Source: Citrus sinensis
Taxonomy: Eukaryota; Streptophyta; Magnoliopsida; Sapindales; Rutaceae
Length of the DNA: 64,000 nucleotides
Direction of reading: 5' to 3'
Assembly: GCF_022201045.2 (NCBI RefSeq)
Contig: NC_068558.1
Location: forward strand, 50,757,501-50,821,500
Shown here: one piece after another, positions 47,458 through 57,148 of the stretch
Numbering within the stretch: the first letter of the stretch is position 1
Layout of the letters: the number at the start of each line of letters is the position of its first letter
Program-made: the position numbers and the translations under genes
Notes under the pieces: model-generated
The model's database searches: none
Told to the model about the DNA's origin: nothing
Seen by the model: only the letters and a program-made list of their open reading frames with translations

Positions 47458-48414
47458 ATGTCCACGTTCGATGCATACGCCCATTTGGGCGTTGTTGACG
47501 ACGGAGACGGCACCTTCCGTCGTAACCGTGAGTTTCCGGGGGCCGAAACGAATCCGGAACCGGTTCCGGGGAACCCCACTGTCAGCAAAGACGTAACTCT
47601 AAACGCTAACAACAGGACAAAGCTGCGTATTTTCAGACCAGTGAAGCTGCCCTCGAACGACAACACAGTCGCTCGTCTTCCTATAATCCTTAAATTTCAT
47701 GGTGGTGGCTTTGTTCTTTACTCAGGCCTTGATATCGTATGTCACCGTACCTGCACACGTTTGGCAAGTGAAATCCCCGCCATTGTTATTTCTGTCGACT
47801 ATCGTCTTGCTCCCGAGCACAGGCTCCCCGCATGTTACGAAGACGCTGTTGAGGCAATCCTCTGGGTGAAGCAGCAAGCTTCGGACCCAGAAGGCGAAGA
47901 ATGGATTACAAATTATGGTGATTTTACCAGATGTTACCTTTATGGCCGCGGTAATGGCGGTAATATTGTTTTTCATGCAGCGTTAAAAGCAATAGAGTTG
48001 TGTTTAGGGCCAGTGAAAATTGCTGGCTTGGTTTTTAACCAACCAATGTTTAGTGGAGTTCGTAGAACGGGAACTGAGATTAAATACGCAGCGGATCAAT
48101 TATTGCCATTGCCTGTATTAGACGCGTTGTGGGAGCTGTCACTGCCAAAAGGGACAGATCGTGACCATCGATTTGCTAATATTTTTATCGATGGACCTCA
48201 CAAGACTAAGCTTAAATCGTTGCCCCGGTGCTTGGTTATCGGGTTTGGTTTTGATCCGATGTTCGATCGGCAGCAAGACTTTGTTCAATTGCTGGCCCTG
48301 AACGGAGTACAAGTTGAAGCACAGTTTGATGATACCGGCTTTCATGCTGTGGATATAGTGGACAAGCGTCGAGGACTTGCCATTTTGAAAATTGTTAAGG
48401 ATTTTATCATTTGA
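47458..48414 (+). CDS. Carboxylesterase-like (plant CXE, HSL family) with the nucleophilic serine replaced
   Basis: A single-exon frame of 318 residues with the whole alpha/beta-hydrolase_3 fold. It is closest to the CXE8/CXE9 type ([58 protein letters not shown]). The oxyanion-hole HGGG is present at 81-84, the catalytic Asp near 266 and His near 296 (GFHAVD). The nucleophile elbow, normally G-x-S-x-G, reads GRGNG (163-167): the serine is Gly165 (codon GGT at 47950-47952). Classical ester hydrolysis should therefore be lost. The frame is otherwise clean, with no stops or indels, so the gene may be kept for a non-enzymatic role, as in the GID1 gibberellin receptor, a non-catalytic member of the same superfamily. 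A receptor role here is speculation. It is tail-to-tail with the intact paralogue at 51926-52957. Confidence 0.92.
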   Translation: MSTFDAYAHLGVVDDGDGTFRRNREFPGAETNPEPVPGNPTVSKDVTLNANNRTKLRIFRPVKLPSNDNTVARLPIILKFHGGGFVLYSGLDIVCHRTCTRLASEIPAIVISVDYRLAPEHRLPACYEDAVEAILWVKQQASDPEGEEWITNYGDFTRCYLYGRGNGGNIVFHAALKAIELCLGPVKIAGLVFNQPMFSGVRRTGTEIKYAADQLLPLPVLDALWELSLPKGTDRDHRFANIFIDGPHKTKLKSLPRCLVIGFGFDPMFDRQQDFVQLLALNGVQVEAQFDDTGFHAVDIVDKRRGLAILKIVKDFII

Positions 48415-48840
48415 AATATAGGCACATGTTTAAATGTGAGTTTTGAGCTCATTAAACAGCATATATTAAATAAAAACACGTGAATTTTGCACAAAATCTA
48501 TGTTTAATTTCCACATCTGGAAGCTCTGATATATACAGTCGTTCTCAGATCCAAAAATTTCAGATTTTATAAAATTCAGATGAGATGACAACAATGTAAT
48601 CATACTTTTACAATGTTGTTAAACAGCTTAATGATGTTGTGAAAGTCTGTTTTAACTGTTGTCAACATATCCTGAATTTTAAGTTTGAATTAAAATATTT
48701 TCCTATATATATGTAGATCTTTTTTCCCTCTTTGTAATCGACTTAATTTTCTTCCAATTATTTGTCAATCTCTATATATATTCAATTCTCTAATTTTTTT
48801 TTTAATAAGAATCTCTTATTAAGAAATTACTATACGTTAA
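48415..48840. other. 3' flank of the left carboxylesterase
   Basis: AT-rich; probably 3' UTR then spacer. Nothing further recognised. Confidence 0.4.
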
Positions 48841-49538
48841 GGCCATGTTTGATTTCAAGAAAAGAGAGGAGAGGAAAATAGTGGAATGGAGAGGGAGGGA
48901 GAAGAAATGAGTGAAAAAAAATAGTGAAATTAGATTTTATTGTTTGGTTTGATATAAAATTTTATAAAGAATTACAATTTTTTTTAGACAAATTTATCAT
49001 TTACCTTAAATATTAAACTATTTTATATTAGTAATGAAATATATATATATATATATATATAATAAAATGGCGGTTTGGACGACTTTCTGGCATTGTCCGA
49101 CGGTGATCCGGCGACTTTGCGGCGAAGTCCGGCAGAGGTCCGTTGACAGTTAATTTGTATTTTTATATTTTCATATTAAATAAATAAATGAATAAGTTTA
49201 TTTATTTTGTTAAATTTCTTAAATAATTTATTAAATTTAATTAATATATAATTATTTATAATATTAAATCAATAAAATAAAATTATAAATAATAATTATT
49301 AATGGTATTAAACAAGTTAAAAAGTTGAAGAGTAATTTTGAAAATTTTAGTTTCCAACATAAAAAGGAATTTAAATTCTTCCTACTTGGTGTGGAATTTA
49401 AATTCTATATTATGATGGATATTAAATTTTAATGGACATTAAATTCCTATAGATTTTGTCAAATCAAACAATAAAAATAAAAATAAAATTTAAATTACTT
49501 TCCTCTCCTCCATTCTCTCCTCCCAACCAAACATCACC
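48841..49538. mobile_element. MITE (about 698 bp), probable PIF/Harbinger type
   Basis: The left end GGCCATGTTTGATTTCAAGA and the inverse of the right end (GGTGATGTTTGGTTGGGAGG) share terminal and subterminal motifs, including GAGAGGAG-type purine tracts (AGAGAGGAGAGGAAAATAG against AATGGAGGAGAGGAAAG). TAA (48838-48840) and TAG (49539-49541) flank it, a TAA-type 3-bp duplication with one change. GG(N)CC..GTTTG ends fit PIF/Harbinger MITEs. It has no coding capacity. A TA microsatellite (about 49042-49062) and a GC-richer patch (49070-49140) lie inside. Confidence 0.6.
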
Positions 49539-49541
49539 TAG

Positions 49542-50154
49542 ATTCATGGTTTACAATATATATGGATCAATTGAATTCCATCGTATATATTAAAGTTAGT
49601 CGGATGATGATTATGCTTTTAGACTAATTTACTACCAGATATGGCAAACCATCACTATGTGTTATATGCATAGAAAATTAGTTATCTGTGACGACATTGT
49701 AATTTACTTTTTAGAGCACCATGACATGACTTTTGCGATCCACTTGTGTATTTTGGGTTCGTTTCAAATTGTCGGTGGAAAGTTCAAAAATGATTTTGAA
49801 TAAATTTTTTTAATAATCACTTTTGACAAATTTATCTTATACTTGTAGCAGATTTTGAAAAGTATATAAGGGATAACTTTCTAAAAATTCAAAATATTTA
49901 TCAATTTATATTATAGAATCAATTTATATATCTTCAAATATATTATAAAAATTCAAAATCTTTATTAATTAGGAAATAAAATTATTAATTTTAAATAGAT
50001 TATTATTATTATTATGTTAAAAAAATAAAAATAAATTAATAATATAAAATTTTTAATTATCAATTATTATATATACATAATAAAAATATTTGATATACAT
50101 ATTTATAAATGCATAAATAAATTTTATTCAATATCATATCTAATGCAATCATTT
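49542..50154. other. AT-rich spacer
   Basis: Very AT-rich, no gene or bounded repeat recognised. Confidence 0.45.
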
Positions 50155-51580
50155 ATATTCTTACATCAATTTAATATTAAGATAGAGTAAATACATATAA
50201 CTGTTTTTAAAATTCACAATATTTTTTAAAATTAATTTTACTAAATATTTTATTGATTTATTTTTTAAAATTTATTTTTTGAACAATATCAATTTTTGAT
50301 AGAATGCGTGTGTCGGTAGAAACGATGATAAACTGTAAACACATGAATTCTATCAATTTTTTCTATTTAAGGTTCTAAACTCATGATAAAATTTCTCCAA
50401 ATTCTTATCATTAACTTGATGAATTTTAGGACATAATTTGAGATGTATAATATTATCTTTAATTCCTAAAAGGAAAATGTAAATCTTGGATTGTTTATCT
50501 CTTTCGTCAATAAAATTCATAATCTTGTATTTCTCTTTATCGCGATTTTGCTAGATTATACGCCCTTAAGATTTTGGGTTTATAAGTTCACTCTCACTTC
50601 TTATTCATTTTTCAATTATACTTATTTATATTCTTACAATAATTTAATATTAATATAAATTAAATGCATATAACTACTTTTAAAACTCACAATATTTTTT
50701 AAAATTAATTTTACTAAATAATTTATTAGTTCTCTTCACAATTACATATCTTTATAATACATATAATAGTAATTATTTTAAAAATAACAGCATTATCACT
50801 TTCAATATTACCAAACTGGCCTTTATATTACTTCCTCTCCACTTTCACTAAACCGTTGTGTCAACATTGCCCTTTACGGATAATCTAATATGATGCCAAG
50901 TGATGTGACATAATAGACTATTACATATTTATTTTATTTTATTATTATTTTTGTTGCATTGGTATGGTTTGGTGGACTTTGTAGTGAGATATTTATAATT
51001 CTTCGAACATAAAAATATTGGGGCATCAATTTATTATTATTATTATTTGTTATTGTTTGATTATATCTAGGCAAAGGTAAATTTTGGTTACTTGCAAAAT
51101 AACAAGTTTTTTTTTTACTGTTTAAAATTATTTTAATTTAGAGAAATTCTTAATTATGTTTTAAAATTTTTATTAGTTAAGTAATAATTAACTATTTAAA
51201 ATTTATTTTTTGAACTATGTCAAATTTTGATAAAATGCGCATGTCGGTAGAAACGATGATAAACTAGTGTAAAATTAGATTGATTTTGTAAACACGTGGA
51301 TTCTATCAATTTTTTTCTATTTGGATTTCTAAACTCATGATAAAATTTCTCCAAATTCTTATCATTAACCTGATGAATTTTAGGGCATAATTTGAGGTGT
51401 ATAATATTATCTTTAATTCTTAAAAGGAAAATGTAAACCTTCGATTCTTTATCACTTTCATCAATAAAATTAATAATCTTGTAATTCTCTTTATCGCGAT
51501 TTTGCTAAATTATACGCCCTTAAGGTTTTGGGTTTATAAGTTCACTCTCACTTCTTATTCATTTTTCAATTAAACTCTTT
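50155..51580. repeat. tandem duplication of a roughly 465-bp AT-rich unit, second copy interrupted
   Basis: A segment A (50155-50260) followed by B (about 50265-50620) recurs as A' (about 50627-50730) and B' (about 51205-51580). B and B' share long blocks, for example GTCGGTAGAAACGATGATAA, TTCTCCAAATTCTTATCATT, TTATCGCGATTTTGCTA and TAAGTTCACTCTCACTTCTT. B' has about 23 extra bases after GATAAACT. Between A' and B' are about 470 bp of unrelated sequence. The simplest reading is a tandem duplication whose second unit was later split by an insertion, or whose first unit lost a block. No coding potential. Confidence 0.75.
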
Positions 51581-51925
51581 TTTTTTTATTTATTTTATTT
51601 AAAATGTGGCTACATTATTTTCAACACAATAAATCACCTTAATCCTCTCCTAATTTAACCTTTACTTGCATATCCGATATCCGCGCAATCATCTGTTATA
51701 ATTTAATTTAACCCTAACCAATAAATCCATGACTGACCAAAGATTTTTACTCTTTACTAATGGCCAATTAATGATTACATTAATAATCTTTACCAAGTTA
51801 AAAAAAAAAAAATCGATAATTTGTCAAATACTTAAAACTGCATATAAACAAATTAAATAACCATCTTGGAACACGATGGAGAGATAAGCAACCGACGGTT
51901 GTTTTGAAATAACTTGTCATTCACA
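51581..51925. other. 3' flank of the right carboxylesterase
   Basis: AT-rich spacer, with probable 3' UTR of the minus-strand esterase near 51800-51925. Confidence 0.4.
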
Positions 51926-52957
51926 TCACAAACTTGGTTTATTTGAAGCTGCAGCTCGAGCATTATTATGTTCAGGCTGACGGGCACATACATCGTTAAC
52001 AAATTCCTGGACAGCCTTGTACAGGGCTTCGGCTTTGGAAGGATCAAACAGCTCACATGCGTGGTAACCATCGTCAAACTGTGGCACCACGTGCACTCCG
52101 CGCGCCTCTAACATTTTTGATAACTCTTTTTGTCTGTCGATCAACGGGTCCCCCTCGCGTCCTCCCACAAAACAACTTGGCAGCCGTCCGATCTTATCGT
52201 TAGTTTCCACACTTGCGATCGGATTGCAATATTCATGATCGCGATCCGCACCCTTCGGCAACGACAGGTCCCACATGAGATCCGTTGCACTCAACGGACA
52301 GAGCTTGTCGTCGATCATTCTTTTCTCCGATTCAGTCCTCTGGACCCCACCGAAAAATGGCTGATTGAGCACGAGCCCTACGATCTTCACCGGCGAAAGA
52401 TGATCAGCATCCAAGTCCAATGCACGTAACCCGGCATGGTAAGCGATGCCGCCGCCAGAGCTGGAGCCCATCAGAAAACACTTGGATAGATCGGCGTAAT
52501 CTCTCAGCCACGGGTCACCAAGAGCCTGGTCGCGGACCCACTGGATGGATTCCATGGCGTCATCAAAGGCTGCAGGAAGGCGGTGTTCGGGGGCGAGACG
52601 GTAATCAACCGACAGGATTAAAGCGGGGATAAAAGCCGCCAGTTGGCAGCACGAGTTGTGAAAAATGAAAGCGTCAGCACTGAACAAAATGTAGCCGCCG
52701 CCATGGAAGTATATAATAAGAGGGAGCTTTGTGTTGGGGGGAATATCCTTGGGTTTAAATAAGCGAAGGAAAGTTTTGTTTTGGGGGTTGAGTGGGACAT
52801 CTTTGGAGAGGGCGAGCTGGTCGGTTATCGATGCCGATGGCGGAACAGTGGGGAATTTGTTGTGTCTCGTGAGTGAGCCGTCCGAGTTGAGGGAGATTTT
52901 GAGTAACTCAAAAGGGTCTACGGAACATTGTATTTGTTCTTCTGCCATTGCCACCAC
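51926..52957 (-). CDS. Carboxylesterase (plant CXE, HSL family), catalytically complete
   Basis: A single-exon gene of 343 residues. Plant CXEs hydrolyse short-chain esters of metabolites and xenobiotics, usually in the cytosol. The oxyanion hole HGGG is at 85-88, the nucleophile Ser166 in GSSSG (164-168), Asp270 in [10 protein letters not shown] and His299 in DGYHACEL, so the triad is complete. [21 protein letters not shown] and [16 protein letters not shown] match the left paralogue and the CXE8/CXE9 type. The start at 52957 (MVAMAEEQ) could instead be the Met at codon 4. The C-terminal tail after VNDVCARQ is unconserved and polar. No intron and no signal peptide. More GC-rich than its surroundings. 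Confidence 0.94.
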   Translation of the reverse strand: MVAMAEEQIQCSVDPFELLKISLNSDGSLTRHNKFPTVPPSASITDQLALSKDVPLNPQNKTFLRLFKPKDIPPNTKLPLIIYFHGGGYILFSADAFIFHNSCCQLAAFIPALILSVDYRLAPEHRLPAAFDDAMESIQWVRDQALGDPWLRDYADLSKCFLMGSSSGGGIAYHAGLRALDLDADHLSPVKIVGLVLNQPFFGGVQRTESEKRMIDDKLCPLSATDLMWDLSLPKGADRDHEYCNPIASVETNDKIGRLPSCFVGGREGDPLIDRQKELSKMLEARGVHVVPQFDDGYHACELFDPSKAEALYKAVQEFVNDVCARQPEHNNARAAASNKPSL

Positions 52958-55159
52958 TCTGTTACTTTTTATTTAGCACAATTGAAACCAAGTGTTCGAC
53001 TTTTTATTTATACGGGAAGGGAAAGCTTAGGGCTTTTTTGTGGTCAAGAAAAGAAGGTGGAGCAATTAAAGGGCTATCCATTTTAGTTGGTTGGTGCGCC
53101 TTTTTTCATAACTATTAACAACATTACATAATAAATTGATTGTGGAGTATGAACGAAAGCCATAAATGAGCCAGTTTTTCTTGACTCTTCTCAGACAGGG
53201 AAGTAAGTGGTGGATATATCTTATGAATTTTATCGATCTAGAAGCATTTTAATAGTGGGGAGTTGCTGCTTTTTCTTGTCGGCATGGCATGGCCCCAGCT
53301 ATACTTTATCTTTTCAAACGCCAATTATTTTATTATTGGGGCTTCTGTGACTTTACGCATTGCCTGCTGAATAGGATCTTGGGCAAATAATTTTGGATCG
53401 ACCAGCTCAGACGGCCCTCCTAGACCATCGATCTTGTGCGACTTATGAGCTTCATAAGAAATATTATATGGGCCTTCAGTATGATGGTAGCCAAACATAG
53501 GCCCAATATAGCATGAGCCTGCTGCCACTTTTATTTATTTTTATTTTATTAAAAAAGGAAGAATATCAGTCTCTAGTCTCGACCCTCAACTCAGCAATTT
53601 ACAACTTCACAAGTGCAATTACAAAATGATTCTCATGATCTACCAGATTTATTGCATACCTGTGTTGTCACTATTTTGCAGAATCACATTCATTTTTTAT
53701 TCTAAAGAATCGAATTAATTAAATTAAAAAAAGAATAAGCATCAGAACATTCCAAGTCGAAGCAATAGCAATTCATGATCTCTTATTCTCTTTGCATATA
53801 AAGAGAACCGAACTCATTCTGCATCAGAATCCCCCCACCATTTCCAACAGAAAAAATGATGAAAGAGCCCTCAGACCCTGTGTATCGTTGTTTTTGTCGC
53901 CGTTCTGTCAAATTCTTCTATCCAAATATCAGTGATCTTCCCAAAATTACAGTATCCAATTAAAAAAAATGGGGATTTTTATTTATTTTTTACTTTTTTT
54001 TTTTTTTTTATCTTAACGACTATCCTTCCCCCGCACAGACACTTTTGGAAATGGTTAATATCAGCATTCTCAAAAAAACAATATGCTGCGAAGCTTGTAC
54101 ATGATAAGTTGGTAACAAAATTTTACAGCTGCAAAGACATGAATTTGAGGGTTCTGACAGTAGAAAAGATTTCTTAATTATCAAGAGTTAAGCGTCCAAA
54201 ACTCATCGAATCAGTGATCTTTACATGGGCTTGAATGATATAAAGTACTAGACAAGGAGTAATGGTAGGGCTTGTTAACGGCAAGTGTTTGTTAGGGTTG
54301 TCGTCTCATTGCGGAGAAAAATTATTAAAGGTAAAAGGTATATCCGAAAAATTATTAAAGGTAAAAGGTATATCCACCATTAAGTTCGTTTCATTAGCAC
54401 ATCTCGTAACAGGCTCAGTTAATTAACCTTGTGCTAAATTTGTTACGGTAATTTGAGACATTTTAGAGCCAACGGCTGAATAAGCTTGCATTCTGGGTTT
54501 CCTGCATGGCTAAATATAATAAACAGTTTTAATGGAACTGTATAATCATTTATGAAAAGAAAAGGCAGGGGCCAAGAATGGCTTCCTTCTGTTGAATCCC
54601 TTGCTTGCGCCCAAAAACAACTAACTTGTGAAAGCTAGCAATCAGTAAGAAAGCGGACACATCTTCTGACTTATGGGGCCAATAAGTCCAAAAGTCATAA
54701 AAAGGAAAGTTCTCCTTCATGTCCCAGGACAATACACAAATCTATCAATGAAGCCTTAAGACCACTGGCTGGTGGCACTCACCATTCACCATCTGGAAAG
54801 ATAAAGCAATATCTAAACATTCATCTTTATATTTACCGTTAAACCTGGGATTCCTAAAATTCAACAATTTGTACAGCAAAAGCCAAGTGGGGTTGTACAC
54901 TAAAAAATCAATAGTTGTTGCATAAAGTTAACTGTGAAACAATATTGTAGGCCCGAAGGAACATATAAACAATCAAAGTGCAAAGAGACCCTGAATTCAT
55001 GATACAGATTTTTCTTTTTTTTTCTTTTTTTAACTTTTCTTTGTTTTTGCATCAATTTGTACACAACATAATAATTAGAAATGACCTACAACAAGAAGTA
55101 CACACACTCACTCTACAGTCAATGATATAATTAAAATGGTACCAGAAAATCCGATGAGC
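52958..55159. other. spacer between the right carboxylesterase and the receptor-like kinase
   Basis: Contains the promoter of the right esterase, a short unassigned frame at 53325-53528, a T tract near 53994-54010, and a small tandem repeat of GAAAAATTATTAAAGGTAAA (54317 and 54347). The stretch nearest 55160 is probably 3' UTR of the kinase. Confidence 0.45.
53325..53528 (-). other. short unrecognised open frame with non-random composition
   Basis: The minus-strand frame holds about 65 residues, including FGYHHTEGPYNISYEAHKSH and LGGPSELVDPKLFAQDPIQQ, ending TEAPIIK. The composition (G, P, H, Y, charged) is unlike the lysine/isoleucine-rich noise of the neighbouring AT-rich DNA. I do not recognise the family. 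The first ATG in frame is internal (MFGYHH), and an AG acceptor-like site (GGCAG) lies at the 5' end, so it could be one exon of a small gene, a gene fragment, or chance. No partner exon was identified. Confidence 0.25.
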
Positions 55160-57148
55160 TCACCGCGCTTTCTTCTGGGATTTAAACGGAAAATTGCTCG
55201 GCGGTGATGGTGAAAATTCAAACGGCAAATGAGGTGGCTCAGCCTCACCAGTAAGCATCTCAACAATATCTTTCATTGTAAGTCGCTTGCTTGGCGATCT
55301 TTGTAAACAGAGGAGTGCAATGGTAATGCAAAGCAATGCTTGATCCTTATCCAAGGAATGAATAGAAGGGTCTACAAGATCCAAAAGCTTCCCATTATAA
55401 GCTAATTGCCTAGCCCAAGAAATCAAATTAGCCCTTTCAAACTCAGACATTGGAGATGCTGTTACTTGTAAAGGCCTGCGCCCTGAAATCAGAACCAAAA
55501 TAAGTACACCAAAGCTATAAACATCACATTTCTCCGATAGCAGCCCACCGCCACCATATTCAGGGGCGATGTAACAAACTGTTCCTCTCATACTCGGCGT
55601 GCTGCTAATGCCACCGCTCTTGGGTATATCTCCACTGGCCCAATCTTGGCTACTTCTTCTTCCAGTTCTTAATTCACCACTAAAACCATCAAGCCACCAA
55701 TCAATGCTACCTCTGCTAGTCTTATTCTTCCTCTTCTTTCTCTCTTGCACAACAACTTCCTCATCTTTTTGCCACCACATTTCTCCAACATTACTAGAAT
55801 TCAATCCTCTTTTCTTCTTCTTTTTCGTTAACTCTTCGCAAAACTCTTCCTTCCACCATTCTCTAGGCTTCCTATTCTTTTCCTTCTTCCTAATTCTGTC
55901 CTTCTTCATCTCAAGTTTGGAGCTAGAACCATTATTCTCGGTCGAACTTGGGGATGCAACCCATTCGTTTTTGGGCCTTTCTTTCTTGATCTCACTCCCA
56001 ATCCATTCCATAACATAATCTTTTACTCTCCCTGACTCTGACCCTGCTCCGTTGTCCTGCTTCCACCACCAATCCCGCCTCGAACCACCCTTTTTACAAT
56101 TTCCGTTCAAATCTTTCCCACTCTCAACACTAATCTTATCAAAACAACCTTCCGATGCACTCCCTTTATCAACGCCAACTTCCGGCGACAACGTTACTGT
56201 ATCAGTCTCAGGAGATACCTCAGCATCAAAAACTCTCACTACACAACTCTCCGGCGACCGATCAACACCGTTGCCGCCGCCAGCACTCTCTTCATAGGCA
56301 GTCACCACACTCTCAGTCTCCTCCAAGATCGACCCGTTATCCTCGTTAACATCTCTCTTCTTCACACACTCACCTTCAATCATCAGATCCTCAGTTTTCA
56401 ACCGAGCAAGACCAAAATCTCCAATCTTTGCTTTAAAATCGCCGTCTAATAAAATATTGCTCGGCTTAATATCGCCGTGAATCACCGGCGGTTCACAAGA
56501 ATGATGGAGATACTCGAGACCCTTGGCGATATCAATAGCAATTTCGAATCTTTTATTCCACTCCATTAGTTCTTCACATTTTCGATCCAGTAACGCGTCT
56601 TGTAAGCTCCGGTTCTCCATCAGCTCGTAAATTAAAACGAGTCTGCGACCTCGCCGATCGGAAGCGAAACCTAAGAGGGAAACAATGTGAGGACAGTCTA
56701 ATGACGAGGCCAGCGAGAGCTCGTTGTGGAACTCGCGCTCGCCTTGGAGGGAACCGGAAGAGTCGAGTATTTTCACGGCGAGTGGTTGCGACGACGACGG
56801 AACTACGGCTTTGTAGACGGAGCCGAAGCCGCCGTGGCCGAGCCGGTTTGAAGGAGAAAACGACGCGGTTGCTCGACGTATAAGGTTATAAGAGAACCGT
56901 CGGCAGTGGTTGTGGTTTGGAGACTTTAAGTCCGAGGGAGCCGTACGGTTCCTGTAGAGTTTCCGGTAGGTGAAAATGGTGATGATGATAAGGATGAAAC
57001 AGGTTAGAACAAGGGTTCCGGCGAGTATCGCGGGAAGAAAGTGAGCCTGATGGTTGTGGCGGCGGTGATGGATGACTGGTGGCGCCATCATCGACGGCAT
57101 TGGCAAGGGCGGCGGCAGCGAAACTGAGAATACTGAGCGTGATGGCAT
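55160..57148 (-). CDS. Receptor-like Ser/Thr kinase with a long activation-segment insert (At2g45590 type)
   Basis: An intronless gene of 662 residues. There is no sizeable ectodomain: a short proline-rich N-terminus, a membrane span at about 39-60 (ILAGTLVLTCFILIIITIFT), then a cytosolic kinase. Seen: the glycine loop LGHGGFGSVYKA (about 103-114), the ATP-binding Lys near 126 (AVKIL), the catalytic loop VIHGDIKPSNILLD (HGD instead of HRD, so non-RD), and DFG at about 244-246. GTVCYIAPEY comes only at about 522-531. The roughly 270 residues between DFG and APE are an acidic then lysine/tryptophan-rich insert (RDWWWKQDN, REWWKEEFCEEL, KKKKKRGLN, IDWWLDGFSGEL). The C-lobe is complete, with SEKCDVYSFGVLILVLISGR. 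The ATG at 57148 is the first good start. Ligand and substrate are unknown. Confidence 0.93.
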   Translation of the reverse strand: MPSRSVFSVSLPPPLPMPSMMAPPVIHHRRHNHQAHFLPAILAGTLVLTCFILIIITIFTYRKLYRNRTAPSDLKSPNHNHCRRFSYNLIRRATASFSPSNRLGHGGFGSVYKAVVPSSSQPLAVKILDSSGSLQGEREFHNELSLASSLDCPHIVSLLGFASDRRGRRLVLIYELMENRSLQDALLDRKCEELMEWNKRFEIAIDIAKGLEYLHHSCEPPVIHGDIKPSNILLDGDFKAKIGDFGLARLKTEDLMIEGECVKKRDVNEDNGSILEETESVVTAYEESAGGGNGVDRSPESCVVRVFDAEVSPETDTVTLSPEVGVDKGSASEGCFDKISVESGKDLNGNCKKGGSRRDWWWKQDNGAGSESGRVKDYVMEWIGSEIKKERPKNEWVASPSSTENNGSSSKLEMKKDRIRKKEKNRKPREWWKEEFCEELTKKKKKRGLNSSNVGEMWWQKDEEVVVQERKKRKNKTSRGSIDWWLDGFSGELRTGRRSSQDWASGDIPKSGGISSTPSMRGTVCYIAPEYGGGGLLSEKCDVYSFGVLILVLISGRRPLQVTASPMSEFERANLISWARQLAYNGKLLDLVDPSIHSLDKDQALLCITIALLCLQRSPSKRLTMKDIVEMLTGEAEPPHLPFEFSPSPPSNFPFKSQKKAR

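Noticed and set aside
55599-56349. Plus-strand frames rich in Ser, Leu and Phe across the kinase gene
   Set aside because: Antisense shadows of the lysine- and glutamate-rich insert.
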